DNA of 64,000 bases from Calothrix sp. PCC 7103 (GTDB lineage: Bacteria; Cyanobacteriota; Cyanobacteriia; Cyanobacteriales; Nostocaceae), in the NCBI RefSeq assembly GCF_000331305.1, contig NZ_KB217478.1:2153679-2217678 (forward strand), read 5' to 3'. Position 1 is the first letter of the stretch. Each line of letters begins with the position of its first letter. The notes under the pieces are model-generated. The model did no database searches, had not been told where the DNA came from, and worked only from the letters and a program-made list of their open reading frames with translations. This document shows, piece after piece, positions 23,569 to 33,142 of the stretch. A program made the translations under genes and the position numbers.

Positions 23569-24822
23569 ATGAGTAACGTCCAAGCAACAGTTGTAGCTTC
23601 TGAAAACACCTTTCACGTAGAAGGGTACGAAAAAATCGAATTTACCTTTAATATCTTAGATGGGGTATTCGATATTGCAAATCCAGAACTAGCGGACAAG
23701 TATAGAAGTTTCGGTCGTTGTTTGGCAGTTGTTGACCATAATGTTAATCGACTTTATGGTAGTCGTATTAAAGAATACTTTCAACACTATGGCATCGATT
23801 TAAACATCTTTCCAATTTGGATAGAAGAAACCACAAAAAACATGGAGTCGTTTGAGAAAATCACTGATGCTTTTTGTGATTTTGGCTTAGTTCGCAAAGA
23901 ACCCGTGCTAGTAATTGGTGGTGGTTTAGTGCAAGATGTAGCGGGATTTGCGTGCGCTTCTTACCGTCGCAGTTCTAATTATATCCGTATTCCTACTACG
24001 CTAATTGGTTTAATTGATGCAGGTATTGCGATTAAAGTCGCAGTTAATCATGGAAAATTGAAGAATCGTTTAGGCGCCTATCATGCACCAAAACAAATTT
24101 TCTTAGATTTCTCGTTTTTAAGCACGCTTCCCACCGCACAAGTTCGTAATGGAATGGCGGAGCTAGTCAAAATAGCGGTTGTATCTAACTTAGAAGTATT
24201 CGAGTTGTTGGAAAACCACGGTGAAGCTTTACTATCAACACATTTCGGATATGTAAACGGTTCCAAAGAATTGCTAGAAGTTTCTCGTCAGGTTAATTAC
24301 GAGTCGATTAAAACAATGTTGGAATTAGAGGCGCCTAATCTCCACGAAATTATGCTTGACCGTATAATTGCATATGGGCATACATGGAGTCCAACATTAG
24401 AACTGGCGCCACCAGTTCCCTTACTGCACGGTCATGCAGTCAATATAGATATGGCACTTTCTGCCACCATTGCCGAACGTCGTGGATACATTACTACCGA
24501 CGAACGCGACCGTATTCTTGGATTAATGAGTCGAATAGGGCTTGCACTCGACCACCCTCTACTCGAAGTTGAATTGCTTTGGCGTGCAACCCAGTCTATA
24601 ACTTTAACTCGTGATGGTTTATTGCGCGCTGCGATGCCAAGACCAATTGGTAGCTGTTATTTTATGAATGACCTTGGTCGTGATGAACTAGAAGAAGCAC
24701 TTGCAGAACACAGACGTTTATGTGCAGACTATCCGCGTGCAGGTGCAGGTGTAGACCAATATATTGACTGTGCCGAAAATAGTAACCTCACAACCGAACC
24801 CGTATTAGTTGGCAACAGATAA
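23569..24822 (+). CDS. C7-cyclitol synthase (EEVS/DDGS-type sugar phosphate cyclase)
   Basis: A 417-aa member of the dehydroquinate-synthase-like superfamily that cyclises sedoheptulose 7-phosphate. Seen are the NAD-binding [18 protein letters not shown], the lysine-rich [19 protein letters not shown], the metal-site [10 protein letters not shown] and [12 protein letters not shown]. The length and these blocks match the cyanobacterial 2-epi-5-epi-valiolone / desmethyl-4-deoxygadusol synthases rather than AroB (about 360 aa). DDGS starts mycosporine-like sunscreen synthesis and usually precedes an O-methyltransferase and an ATP-grasp gene. None follows here (the next gene is convergent ctaB), so either EEVS activity or a scattered pathway is possible. 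Confidence 0.78.
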   Translation: MSNVQATVVASENTFHVEGYEKIEFTFNILDGVFDIANPELADKYRSFGRCLAVVDHNVNRLYGSRIKEYFQHYGIDLNIFPIWIEETTKNMESFEKITDAFCDFGLVRKEPVLVIGGGLVQDVAGFACASYRRSSNYIRIPTTLIGLIDAGIAIKVAVNHGKLKNRLGAYHAPKQIFLDFSFLSTLPTAQVRNGMAELVKIAVVSNLEVFELLENHGEALLSTHFGYVNGSKELLEVSRQVNYESIKTMLELEAPNLHEIMLDRIIAYGHTWSPTLELAPPVPLLHGHAVNIDMALSATIAERRGYITTDERDRILGLMSRIGLALDHPLLEVELLWRATQSITLTRDGLLRAAMPRPIGSCYFMNDLGRDELEEALAEHRRLCADYPRAGAGVDQYIDCAENSNLTTEPVLVGNR

Positions 24823-24828
24823 TGAACG

Positions 24829-25047
24829 GATGTAACGGTACCTCACATCTTGCACCAATAAAAATTGATGGATTTTAAACACTCAGTATTAAAGTTCAAG
24901 TGCTTGACTTAGCGATAAAAGACAAGAAAAGTAATGTAGCTTTATTGCGCTGATTATTACTTAGACTGAGTATATACGGAGAGGTGCAAGATATAAGGTA
25001 CTTGTTGTTTTACAAAACAAATAACTCATCCGTTACATCTGTTGTAT
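24829..25047. repeat. Imperfect inverted repeat, MITE-like, about 220 bp
   Basis: The left side carries GGATGTAACGG, CACATCTTGCACC and ACTCAGT in order. The right side carries the complements ACTGAGT, GGTGCAAGATAT and CCGTTACATC in mirror order, making a nested hairpin. The right arm runs into the last codons of ctaB. The GGATGTAACGG ends are shared with the hupS-hupL hairpin, and CACATC-TTGCA recurs at 48328. Confidence 0.6.
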
Positions 25048-25971
25048 CCATTGCAAGAGTTGATTTGTAATCGGCAAACTATCCACTACCATAGATAGGC
25101 ACAGCAGTATCATGTAATAAATTGAGTATGTAAAAAGATTATGTGCTGTTGTTTGATTATTGGGCTTTTCTAATACAGCCCAAGCTTTCTGGAGAAAAAT
25201 TGCTCCCAAGATAAAAGCGGCACACATATAAAAGGCGCCTGTTATTTGTAATGGGTCATACATCAAAAATGTACTGAGAATTAATAAGACTGTGTATGTA
25301 AATATTTGGCGCCCGGTTTCAATGTTTCCAGAGACAGCAGGAAGCATCGGTATACCAACTTTGGCATAGTCGTCGCGTAGTGTTAATGCGAGTGCCCAAA
25401 AATGTGGTGGTGTCCACAAAAACAAAATTAGAAATATCCACCATGCTGTTGAGCTTATTGTTCCTGTTACTGCTGCCCAACCTACTAAAGCACTCATTCC
25501 ACCAGCGGCGCCGCCAATTACAATATTTAATGGAGTATGACGCTTGAGAAAATGCGTGTAAACCACCACATAAAATACAATACCCAGCATTGCCAGCAGC
25601 GCACTAAATAAATTTACAAATGCTGCAAGTAAATAAAAAGAAGCGGCAGCAAGTACAATTCCAAAAATTAACGCATGAATTGGTTCTATTTTCCCCGATG
25701 GTATTGGTCGATGGCGTGTGCGTTCCATTGAATAATCAATATCACGGTCATAAATACAATTTAGCGTTTGCGCGCTAGCACATGCTAATGTACTACCAGT
25801 TAGCGTCCACAGTAACAACATGGGGTCAACTTTGCCATTACTTGCAATCCACATACTCGCCGCCGTTACTACTAATAACAATGGAATGATACGTGGTTGT
25901 GTTAGCTCGTAATAGTGAGCGATGACTGGCAGGATATTTCCATGTTCGCGCGCAATGCTTATACGTACCAT
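25033..25971 (-). CDS. ctaB: Protoheme IX farnesyltransferase (heme O synthase)
   Basis: Membrane prenyltransferase of the UbiA superfamily converting heme B to heme O for cytochrome oxidase. The 312-aa protein has about nine hydrophobic helices, the first Asp-rich motif NCIYDRDIDYSMERTRHRPI, and the second loop LRDDYAKVGIPMLP. The size is normal. The C-terminal LLQWIQQM is encoded within a dispersed repeat (24829-25047), which may have replaced the original end. Terminal oxidases protect nitrogenase in heterocysts, but the gene is also housekeeping. Confidence 0.92.
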   Translation of the reverse strand: MVRISIAREHGNILPVIAHYYELTQPRIIPLLLVVTAASMWIASNGKVDPMLLLWTLTGSTLACASAQTLNCIYDRDIDYSMERTRHRPIPSGKIEPIHALIFGIVLAAASFYLLAAFVNLFSALLAMLGIVFYVVVYTHFLKRHTPLNIVIGGAAGGMSALVGWAAVTGTISSTAWWIFLILFLWTPPHFWALALTLRDDYAKVGIPMLPAVSGNIETGRQIFTYTVLLILSTFLMYDPLQITGAFYMCAAFILGAIFLQKAWAVLEKPNNQTTAHNLFTYSIYYMILLCLSMVVDSLPITNQLLQWIQQM

Positions 25972-26551
25972 TTACTGATTCCTCATATACAAACAGTCAT
26001 TTCTCATAATTCTTATATTTATTAATACTTTCTTTTTCTGGTAGTTCTATTAAATTTACCTAACAATTTAATAAAGTGGAATCTATGCTTGTGTATAAAT
26101 ACCTAAATGTTTAAGAATAGCTTTGTTTCTAATGCATTCAATATTTCTCATGTACAGCAAGGGTTTGAGGCATTATCTGTACATCAAATAAACACAGTTG
26201 ATACACTTTTTTTATATATTCTATAACCAAGGTGAATAGCTATTTATTACTTTACTCATTTATATTAAGTACGCTTGCAAAAATTTTTATACTGAACGCT
26301 GCACTCATAATGAAACATAGCTTAATATAGGATTAACTTGTAACAATGTTAATATAATTAATTTTTTCAATAGTCAAATTCGCTACAAAATTAAAATTTT
26401 ATAAAAAGTTTAGCGGTTAATTAAATAAAACTTATGTTATTATAGATATTAGTTATAGATAAATAAGAAACCAAGTTTCTTTTGGATAGCTTGTAATAGA
26501 AATGTAGATTTGTCTGCGACAATGAATGGGTAGAAACCCGGTTTCTGGGGC
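25972..26551. other. Intergenic region between ctaB and the nif operon end
   Basis: About 580 bp, very AT-rich. GAAACCAAGTTTCTTTT (near 26467) and GAAACCCGGTTTCTGG (near 26533) are members of the dispersed GAAACC-GGTTTC repeat. I find no gene here; the minus-strand frame at 26421-26624 runs through repeats and the terminator. Confidence 0.5.
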
Positions 26552-26582
26552 GAAAAAAAAGCCATAGCTTGGTTAAGCTATG
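26552..26582 (-). terminator. Terminator of the nif-fdxH operon
   Basis: Read on the minus strand, CATAGCTT and AAGCTATG form a perfect 8-bp stem with a 4-base loop, followed by GGC and eight T residues. It lies 75 bp after the fdxH stop and is a textbook intrinsic terminator. Confidence 0.85.
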
Positions 26583-26656
26583 ACTATAAAAAATAAGCCA
26601 ACGTAAGAACAAAATCAAAAACACAAAATAAAAATATCAGTGATTACACCAATAAC

Positions 26657-26956
26657 TTAAACAAGGTAAGGTTCTTGATGAGTTTTGATAGTGCAGTTAG
26701 AACGAGGATAGGTAACACAAAGAAGTGCGAAACCTTTAGACATTTGCTCGTCATCTAAGAAAATTTGGTCAGACTGGTCAACCTCACCTTCAACTATTTT
26801 GCCCACGCAGCTAGAGCAAGAACCAGAGTGACACGAAAAAGGTAATTCTATACCAGCTTCTTCGGCGCCATCGAGGATGGTAGTATCTTCATCAACTTCG
26901 ATAACTGTGTCGAGTTCTTCTTTTTTGTTGATTAATCTAACTTGATAGGTAGCCAT
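26657..26956 (-). CDS. fdxH: Heterocyst [2Fe-2S] ferredoxin
   Basis: Plant-type ferredoxin that delivers electrons to nitrogenase reductase. Cluster ligands are in CHSGSCSSC and LLCVTYP. It has the Lys-rich N-terminal region (INKKEELD) and the [19 protein letters not shown] stretch typical of FdxH rather than vegetative PetF. At 99 aa and as last gene after hesB, it holds the position fdxH has in Anabaena. AGGAAAACGTGAA precedes the ATG. Confidence 0.95.
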   Translation of the reverse strand: MATYQVRLINKKEELDTVIEVDEDTTILDGAEEAGIELPFSCHSGSCSSCVGKIVEGEVDQSDQIFLDDEQMSKGFALLCVTYPRSNCTIKTHQEPYLV

Positions 26957-27058
26957 TTCACGTTTTCCTGTTTAGTAAAAAAATTGACAAGTTATATCCG
27001 CGTGTTGATTGGCTAATAGCTATTTTTAATCAGCTACTAGCAATCGATGCGGGATGAA

Positions 27059-27433
27059 TTATGTACAAGGTGTTCCCTTGGGAGTGCAATCACCTGCGCT
27101 GAATGATTTACCGCAGCTGCAAGTATTTGTGGCATTTGGATTGGTAAATTTGAAACCACTCTCCATTACGCCTTCAACAAAATCGATTACCATTCCTTCT
27201 AATAACGGTGCGCTTTTGGCATCAAGGTAAATAAGCACATTACCTTGCAATAGAACGACATCATCGGGTTTGGGTGAGGAAGTGACTTCCATTCCGTATT
27301 CGTAACCATTACAACCACCATCCTTAGCTGAGACGCGGATACCTTTGTTTGTAGGCGCCGATATATCAGGTGTCGAACCAAGCAAAAACGTGCGTAAACG
27401 TGATTCTGCTTTTTCTGTTAAGGTAACTGCCAT
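27059..27433 (-). CDS. hesB: HesB/IscA-type Fe-S assembly protein
   Basis: A-type iron-sulfur carrier. The start is ATG 27433, four bases after GGAGG; an in-frame TTG just upstream is too close to the ribosome binding site. The three conserved cysteines are in DGGCNGYEYGM and TCSCGKSF. A short Cys-containing tail (GDCTPKGTPC) is typical of the nif-linked HesB. It lies between hesA and fdxH and supports nitrogenase cluster assembly. Confidence 0.92.
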   Translation of the reverse strand: MAVTLTEKAESRLRTFLLGSTPDISAPTNKGIRVSAKDGGCNGYEYGMEVTSSPKPDDVVLLQGNVLIYLDAKSAPLLEGMVIDFVEGVMESGFKFTNPNATNTCSCGKSFSAGDCTPKGTPCT

Positions 27434-27509
27434 CAATCCTCCGTGGGTTTAGATAAGATAGTTCTTTTTTGTGAGATGCGCGTGAAGAGAAAAGGGAATA
27501 TAACTAGAC

Positions 27510-28307
27510 TTATTTACAATTGCTGGTAGTTTCTACTTGTTTAGAGCAAGAGTAGCGCCACGGTGCATTATTTCCGCATACTGGACATTCGCGGTCGCGA
27601 TACGAACGTCGTTTGGCAAACTCCATTCGGTGTAGGTCTATTGTCAACAATTGGGATAGTAAAGGTTGACTAAAGCCTGTAATTAATTTCACCGCTTCCA
27701 GTGCAGTTAAACATGCTAGTGTTCCCGAAACGGCGCCGAGAACTGAAAACGCACGCTTATCCCAAACAGGTTTTTCAGGGAACAAACACGATAAACAAGG
27801 GGTCACACCAGGAATAATCGTAGTTAAGTAAGCCTCCATTCCATCCATTGCCGCTTCAACCATTGGCTTACGCCAGCGCACGCACGCTTCGTTGAGTAAG
27901 TCGCGTTCTGCAAAATTGTGCGCGCAGTCGAGTGCCATATCAGCAGATTGCACCAAAGAGTCTACGTTGTCTGGGGTGATGTAATCGAAGACCGCTTCTA
28001 TTTGCACATCAGGGTTGATAGCTTGGAGCGTTTCCTTCGCTTTGAACACTCTTGGCTTGTTGACCCAATCATCCGTCATTAAAACTTGACGGTTCATATC
28101 ATCAAGCCGTAAGTCACCACCTCGAACTAAAATCAGCTTTCCAACGCCTGCAACAGCCAGATATAATGCTGCTGTACCGCCTAGTCCTCCCACACCCGTA
28201 ACTAGTACTGTGGCTGACTTCAGACGCTTCTGTGCCATTTCGCCAAAGTTAGGAAGCATCATTTGGCGCCGATAACGTTCCAATTCGGTAGGCGTTAGGT
28301 CAATCAC
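27510..28307 (-). CDS. hesA: HesA, ThiF/MoeB-family adenylyltransferase
   Basis: E1-like enzyme with the nucleotide loop VTGVGGLGGTAALYLA, the RGGDLRLDDMNRQVL acceptor region, and zinc-binding CLSCLFP and CPVCG pairs. HesA is found in nif clusters of heterocystous strains; the protein it adenylates is uncertain, with a molybdenum or sulfur transfer role suggested. At 265 aa it is of normal size. It lies 10 bp after nifW in the operon. Confidence 0.92.
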   Translation of the reverse strand: MIDLTPTELERYRRQMMLPNFGEMAQKRLKSATVLVTGVGGLGGTAALYLAVAGVGKLILVRGGDLRLDDMNRQVLMTDDWVNKPRVFKAKETLQAINPDVQIEAVFDYITPDNVDSLVQSADMALDCAHNFAERDLLNEACVRWRKPMVEAAMDGMEAYLTTIIPGVTPCLSCLFPEKPVWDKRAFSVLGAVSGTLACLTALEAVKLITGFSQPLLSQLLTIDLHRMEFAKRRSYRDRECPVCGNNAPWRYSCSKQVETTSNCK

Positions 28308-28317
28308 TTTGTACCTC

Positions 28318-28635
28318 CTAATCAGACGTGATTTCTGTCAGCGTGACTACATTTTTAGGCTTCTGATTAAACACTTTGAACAGCTTTTGTTCTTGAGGTG
28401 TTGAGTCAAGGAAAACCTCATAAGCTTTATTTAATGCAGCGCTATATAAATCGAGTTTTTCAGCAAAGCTCAAACTCGGATTTTGTTCGTCTATTTCTTT
28501 AATGTATAAAGAAAACTTTTTCAAAATATGTAAACGGTTAACATTTACAAGTTTTGCGTCGTAGGGAAGCTCAAAAAACTTAAAATATTCTTCCGCGTCA
28601 GAAATTTGTTTAAAGGTTTCAAAATCTTTACTCAT
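28318..28635 (-). CDS. nifW: Nitrogenase stabilising protein NifW
   Basis: A 105-aa protein with the NifW pattern (FKQISDAEEYFKFFELPYD, NVNRLHILKKFSLYI, AYEVFLDSTPQEQKLFKVF). NifW binds and protects the MoFe protein. Its ATG overlaps the stop of the DUF683 gene (ATGA), so translation is coupled. The size and gene order match other Nostocales. Confidence 0.93.
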   Translation of the reverse strand: MSKDFETFKQISDAEEYFKFFELPYDAKLVNVNRLHILKKFSLYIKEIDEQNPSLSFAEKLDLYSAALNKAYEVFLDSTPQEQKLFKVFNQKPKNVVTLTEITSD

Positions 28636-28844
28636 TTTCCCTCCATCTGTTTTAGTTGTTGCTTCATTTCATCTAATTTCCGAAAAATCTCATAAGTCTC
28701 TGCTGCAACATCCATAAGTTGCTGGTAATTTGTCGGCAAACCCTCAGCTAGGTCATGTAAATCCATTTTCATTTGACCAGCTTTACTATTTAGGCGCCGA
28801 ATTTGTGTCTTTAATTCTTCTACATCTACACTAGCTTGAGTCAT
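28632..28844 (-). CDS. DUF683 (CCE_0567-like) nif-associated protein
   Basis: A 70-aa helical hairpin protein (VDVEELKTQIRRLNSKAGQM ... YEIFRKLDEMKQQLKQMEGK) typical between the DUF269 gene and nifW in cyanobacterial nif clusters. Its role is unresolved; structures of the family show a coiled-coil hairpin. GGGAGGTG precedes the ATG at 28844. Confidence 0.9.
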   Translation of the reverse strand: MTQASVDVEELKTQIRRLNSKAGQMKMDLHDLAEGLPTNYQQLMDVAAETYEIFRKLDEMKQQLKQMEGK

Positions 28845-28897
28845 TTACACCTCCCTACTCAGCACGAGCGCACGTACAGACACGATTAATCGCGTCT

Positions 28898-29374
28898 CTA
28901 CAGTTTTGCGACTTCGGCGAATTGCTTTGCTATATCTACGGCTTTTGTAACTAGCTTCTCGCCTTCTTCAGCGGTTTTTTCTAGAGAATCAAAACCAAAG
29001 CGATGAGCGTCGCGCATTGTTTTGCGAATTAGGATAAGATGACCTGCAAAAACTAATATCCAGCCAAAACCTTCATGATTTATATCTACGACGACTTGCG
29101 ATAAAAATCCTGTTTCTTTTTCAATACAGGCAGCAGCCGCACGGTAGAATGCATTAATCCGACTTATGGTCATCGGGTCAACGTCACCATCGACAGGTAT
29201 TTCGCGCTTTTTAGGTTTACTAACTATATAAGGTTTTAGCAGTAATTCATCTGACCAACTACGGTAAACACCATAAGTATCTTGACCGCGAATTTGTTGG
29301 GCAATAGCTTGTAGAAATGGTGAGTTTTTAACTTCAAAGGTACTATCTGGTTTAACGCTATTTGTATCGCTCAT
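28898..29374 (-). CDS. NifX-associated protein (DUF269)
   Basis: A 158-aa DUF269 protein (PFLQAIAQQIRGQDTYGVYR, KPKKREIPVDGDVDPMTISR, INHEGFGWILVFAGHLILIR), always beside nifX in diazotrophs and linked to cofactor traffic. Its start overlaps the nifX stop by 4 bp (ATGA). Confidence 0.92.
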   Translation of the reverse strand: MSDTNSVKPDSTFEVKNSPFLQAIAQQIRGQDTYGVYRSWSDELLLKPYIVSKPKKREIPVDGDVDPMTISRINAFYRAAAACIEKETGFLSQVVVDINHEGFGWILVFAGHLILIRKTMRDAHRFGFDSLEKTAEEGEKLVTKAVDIAKQFAEVAKL

Positions 29375-29799
29375 ACTACTGTTTCCTCTTCTAAGTCATC
29401 CTCAAAGCTAGTTGGTTTTTGCTGTAATGCTTTGCGTAACCAAGGTGGTGGACTGCCTTTAAGAGTTAGTACTAATTTATCTAATACGTCACGAATTTTA
29501 TCGTCATCTGATTTGGCTTTAACTGGTGTTACACCGTTTTTAATCAATTTTGCTGCGGCTGTACCACCAATGGCAGAAACGTATACAATGGTGCAATCGT
29601 ATAGTGCTTCGAGTTTTGGTGTAACTTTATCTTCGTTACCGTCTTGTTTGAGGTCTCCTTCAAATTTCAGTGTTTCGATAAATTCATATCCATTATCTGA
29701 AATTTCGTAGACATCTATTTGTTTTGCCCACCCGAAGTGAGCATTAATATGTACGTTGTCACTTGTTGTAAAAGCAATCTTCACTGGCAACCTCATCAT
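29371..29799 (-). CDS. nifX: FeMo-cofactor carrier NifX
   Basis: A 142-aa NifX/NafY-type protein: VKIAFTTSDNVHINAHFGWA, then a Rossmann-like core (CTIVYVSAIGGTAAAKLIKN) and a charged C-terminus. It holds FeMo-co precursors between NifEN and NifDK. It starts 5 bp after nifN and overlaps the DUF269 gene. Confidence 0.92.
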   Translation of the reverse strand: MMRLPVKIAFTTSDNVHINAHFGWAKQIDVYEISDNGYEFIETLKFEGDLKQDGNEDKVTPKLEALYDCTIVYVSAIGGTAAAKLIKNGVTPVKAKSDDDKIRDVLDKLVLTLKGSPPPWLRKALQQKPTSFEDDLEEETVV

Positions 29800-29804
29800 A
29801 ACAA

Positions 29805-31124
29805 TTACATTTCGTAACTTAATTCTCTGGCTTTTCTTTCTTCTGTTTCTAGCAAGATGTTACCAATATCGAATAAAATATCCATTGTGCCTTTGTAACC
29901 AATTTTTGTAACTTGACCGTTGCCTAGACGGTCATAAATTGGAATACCTTGGCGATATAATGGAATTCCTAAACGTCTAGCAACATTTCCTGCATGAGAG
30001 TTACCAATTAATAAATCGGAACCTGCTGCTAGTTGTTCAAAGTCTTCATAGTCTCCAATAACTACGTTGTCAATTGGTAGGTTCTCTAAAAGTGGAGAAC
30101 GTGTTGTAGTTACTGCTGCCTGAATTTCTGCCCCCATTGATTGTAAGAACAAAACTGTTGACCACAACAAATCTGGCTCTAATGCTAAAGATATACGTTT
30201 GCGTCCAAAATAAAAGTGCGTGTCTAACATCGCATCTTGTAATTGGCGCCTTTGCCATCTAAATTTATCTGGTACACTAAGTCCACTTAAGTCAGATAGT
30301 GCCTGCATAAATTCATCGACAGGTTGCAAACCAGTTAATTCGGTAAAAACTTCATATGGAATTTGAAAACGTTCTTCTAATATAGATGCTGCGGTGCGTA
30401 CACTTTCACCTAATGCCAAAGTAAAAGCAGAACTTCCAATGTTTCGCAGTTCTTCTACAGTTGTACCACCAACGGTAATTGGACTCCAAGAATCAGCCAA
30501 ATGTCCATCCATCGAAGCTGATAAGTCGGGTACAACAATAGGTACTAATCCAAACTCAGTAACAATATCTTTAACTTGTTGAATATCACCAGGTGTAAAC
30601 GCCGAACTCGCTAATATATTAACTTGTTGCGGTATTGTTCTTCCTGGTTGTGGTAATTCACGAACAATCGCTTCTACTGCTGCCGCAAAACCATCTTGTA
30701 AGGCGCCTTTAAAATCTGGCGAAGATACTAATACAATAGGTAAATCATTCAATTCAGGATGACGCTTACGAAAATCTTTGAGGATACCTTGCATATCATC
30801 ACCGCGCGTTTCTGTAAGTGCAGTAGTACACAACCCAATAATTTCGGGTTGAGACTTTTGCATCAACGTCAAAATTGCCTGGGTAATATTTTCTTCACCA
30901 CCAAGAATAGTAGTAACTTCGGTCATTGCAGTAGTCGCAAGCGGTATTGCCTCACGAAAGTGTCGCACCATAATTACTTTCGCAAACGCAGTACATCCTT
31001 GGGAACCATGTAAAAGTGGTATCATCCCCTTGAGTCCTAAAAAAGCCATCGCTGCACCTAACGTCTGACTTTGCTTAAGAGGATTAACAACAACGGGTTT
31101 ATTTGGATTTGATACTATCGCCAT
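29805..31124 (-). CDS. nifN: Nitrogenase cofactor scaffold NifN
   Basis: Beta subunit of the NifEN scaffold on which FeMo-co is completed. It is 439 aa with the NifK-like cluster motifs HGSQGCTAFAK and CTTALTETRGDD, and the NPLKQSQTLGAAMAFLG N-terminus. It follows nifE by 26 bp. No truncation or missing ligand is seen. Confidence 0.95.
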   Translation of the reverse strand: MAIVSNPNKPVVVNPLKQSQTLGAAMAFLGLKGMIPLLHGSQGCTAFAKVIMVRHFREAIPLATTAMTEVTTILGGEENITQAILTLMQKSQPEIIGLCTTALTETRGDDMQGILKDFRKRHPELNDLPIVLVSSPDFKGALQDGFAAAVEAIVRELPQPGRTIPQQVNILASSAFTPGDIQQVKDIVTEFGLVPIVVPDLSASMDGHLADSWSPITVGGTTVEELRNIGSSAFTLALGESVRTAASILEERFQIPYEVFTELTGLQPVDEFMQALSDLSGLSVPDKFRWQRRQLQDAMLDTHFYFGRKRISLALEPDLLWSTVLFLQSMGAEIQAAVTTTRSPLLENLPIDNVVIGDYEDFEQLAAGSDLLIGNSHAGNVARRLGIPLYRQGIPIYDRLGNGQVTKIGYKGTMDILFDIGNILLETEERKARELSYEM

Positions 31125-31150
31125 AATTTCAGTGAGGAATGAGGAGTGTT

Positions 31151-32581
31151 TTAAACTAAAACTTCTTCTGACAAATCAAATATATCGAAATCAATCGAAT
31201 CAGAAAGAATTTCATTTTCCATGTCCCAAGGCGCCGGTCTGCGTATTTGTTCCCATACAGGACTATGCAACGCTTCATCTAATTCGCGTGCCATTTCTAC
31301 CATTCCACTGTAGCCAGCATAGGTATGATGGCGTTCTTGGTTGATATCTAAGAAAGGAATTCGAGCTTTGAGCGCAGTATATTGGTTGCGACCTCCCGCA
31401 ATCAACATTTCGGCATTTGTATCTCTAATAACTCGCAGAATTTCTTGGGGATTACCTTTTTCTAGAGTAATACCATCTGTTCCTAATAACTGTTTAATAC
31501 GAGCTTTGTCTTCTTCTGTACTCTTTTTAGTACTAGTTGCTACAACGTCCATTCCTAAGTCTTGAGCGGCTGAAATAATAGACCAACTTTTTACGCCCCC
31601 AGTATATATAACAACACGTCTACCTTTGAGGCGAGCGCGATATGGCGCCAGTTCAACATTAAGTCTTGCGGTTTCTTCGGCAATTAATTGTTCTGCACGT
31701 TCTTGTAATTTGGGGTCTCCGAGTTTAGCTGCGATATTCCGTAAACAACGGTTCATATCCTCAACACCGTAGAATGACTCTTCGATGTAAGAAATACCAT
31801 AGCGTTCTTCCATTTTTCGTGCCATGTTGATTAATGCTTTCGAGCAAATCATTACATTTAACTTGGCACGGTGAGCGTAACAAATTTCTTGATAGCGCGC
31901 GTCACCTGTAATTTTTGATAAAACGCGAACACCTAATTTTTTAAGCAGTGGTAAAATGTTCCACATCTCACCAGCGATATTATATTCACCAATGATGTTA
32001 ATATCATATGGTGTGGTATATTCAGGTTCCGCAGTACCGATAACATATTCGAGTAAAGCTTCACCACCAATACGATTACCTAGGTTTTTGCTGCCTACGA
32101 AGCCAGCAGCATTAACTGGAATAATGGGTATGTTAATTTTCTTTGCTGCCGCTTGACACACCGCATCCATATCTTCGCCGATGAGCGCTGTGACACAGGT
32201 CGAATATACGAATATTGCTGCGGGGTTGTAGCGACTATGAATATCCAAGATAGCTTTATAGAGCTTTTTTTCGGCGCCGAATATGACATCGTTTTCACTT
32301 AAATCGGTTGTAAAGCCCATTTTATAAAGTGTAGGGCCAGATGATAAACTGCCACGACTGCCCCAAGAATTACCAGCACAAGCAATGGGTCCATGAACTA
32401 AATGAGCAGCATCGGTAATAGGTACAAGAGCAATCATGGCGCCATCAAAAGCACAACCACCTTGCGCGGCGCCGGGTTGAGCTTGTTGACTACAAGCCTT
32501 TTTCTTCTCTCCAATTTTTTGATTATGCTCGCAACCTGGTTCGCTCAAAAGTTCGTTAATTTTTGCTTGAGTAATTTTCAT
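31151..32581 (-). CDS. nifE: Nitrogenase cofactor scaffold NifE
   Basis: Alpha subunit of the NifEN scaffold. It is 476 aa with [23 protein letters not shown], the cluster motifs CAGNSW and [12 protein letters not shown], and the conserved IGGEALLEY and GGRNQY stretches. It is intact, unlike nifK and nifD upstream. The 240-bp gap to nifK is filled with dispersed repeats. Confidence 0.95.
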   Translation of the reverse strand: MKITQAKINELLSEPGCEHNQKIGEKKKACSQQAQPGAAQGGCAFDGAMIALVPITDAAHLVHGPIACAGNSWGSRGSLSSGPTLYKMGFTTDLSENDVIFGAEKKLYKAILDIHSRYNPAAIFVYSTCVTALIGEDMDAVCQAAAKKINIPIIPVNAAGFVGSKNLGNRIGGEALLEYVIGTAEPEYTTPYDINIIGEYNIAGEMWNILPLLKKLGVRVLSKITGDARYQEICYAHRAKLNVMICSKALINMARKMEERYGISYIEESFYGVEDMNRCLRNIAAKLGDPKLQERAEQLIAEETARLNVELAPYRARLKGRRVVIYTGGVKSWSIISAAQDLGMDVVATSTKKSTEEDKARIKQLLGTDGITLEKGNPQEILRVIRDTNAEMLIAGGRNQYTALKARIPFLDINQERHHTYAGYSGMVEMARELDEALHSPVWEQIRRPAPWDMENEILSDSIDFDIFDLSEEVLV

Positions 32582-32820
32582 AGATTTGATGAGATAGGAA
32601 TATTTTTATACGTAGGTTGGGTGGAGCGACAGCGCAACCCAACATAAACAAATACTTAAAAGAAAAAAGGTAAAGGAAAGTAATTGGTTAACAGTAATTG
32701 GTAAGTGGTAATAGGTAAGAGAGTGAATATTCTGTGATTTACCTATTACCGATTACCCATTACTTATTGCCTCAAACTATTTCCTTTGCCTTATTCGGCA
32801 CGCTGCATTTTAACTAATTC
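32582..32820. repeat. nifK-nifE intergenic repeats
   Basis: CGTAGGTTGGGTGGAGCG with GTTGGGTTGCGC complement forms a hairpin near 32612-32645. It belongs to a dispersed family also at 45485 and 61785. A second inverted repeat pairs GTAATAGGTAA (near 32709) with TTACCTATTAC (near 32740). These may stabilise or process the nif mRNA. Confidence 0.6.
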
Positions 32821-33080
32821 TTAACGAATTAAGTCGAAGGAGATATCTGTTACACCAGTAATATTGCTATTACGATCCATTTCATCGAGCAATGTATTAA
32901 CAACCCAGTTGAGGAGATTTAAGCCACCTTGGTAGCCAAGGGTTGCATAGCGGTGTAAGTGGTGACGGTCAAACAAAGGATAACCAATGCGAACCATAGG
33001 AATTTTGGTGTCACGCCACAAGTACTTACCGTAGGAGTTACCAACGAAGAAGTCAACAGGCTCGGTGAACAACAGTGAAC
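32821..33080 (-). CDS. nifK: Nitrogenase MoFe protein beta subunit, 3' portion
   Basis: The C-terminal 85 or so residues of NifK, beginning S-L-L-FTEPVDFFVGNSYGKYLW and ending ITGVTDISFDLIR, in frame with the 5' part at 61840-63120. The TTG at 33072 would be an artificial start. Ahead of the Ser codon (33078-33076) homology stops and the element begins. Joined, the protein is about 511 aa, the normal NifK length. Confidence 0.95.
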
Positions 33081-33103
33081 CAATGCGCTCACAATCAGGT
33101 AAT
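33074..33103. other. Left attachment site of the nifK element
   Basis: The core AGTGAAC is followed inside the element by AATGCGCT-N4-ATCAGGTAA. The right end carries the inverted counterpart TTACTTGAT-N4-ACACATT before AGGGAAC. Conserved positions AATG-G-T and ATCA-GT-A make a symmetric site around the core once the ends are joined in the circle. Confidence 0.65.
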
Positions 33104-33142
33104 ATTGGTTAATATTAAAATATTCCTCTCCAAGATTGATAT

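Noticed and set aside
26421-26624. Minus-strand 67-aa frame downstream of fdxH
   Set aside because: It spans the operon terminator and dispersed GAAACC repeats, with no ribosome binding site.
32821-33072. 83-aa frame as a separate gene
   Set aside because: It is the NifK C-terminus, in frame with 61840-63120; its TTG start is artificial.
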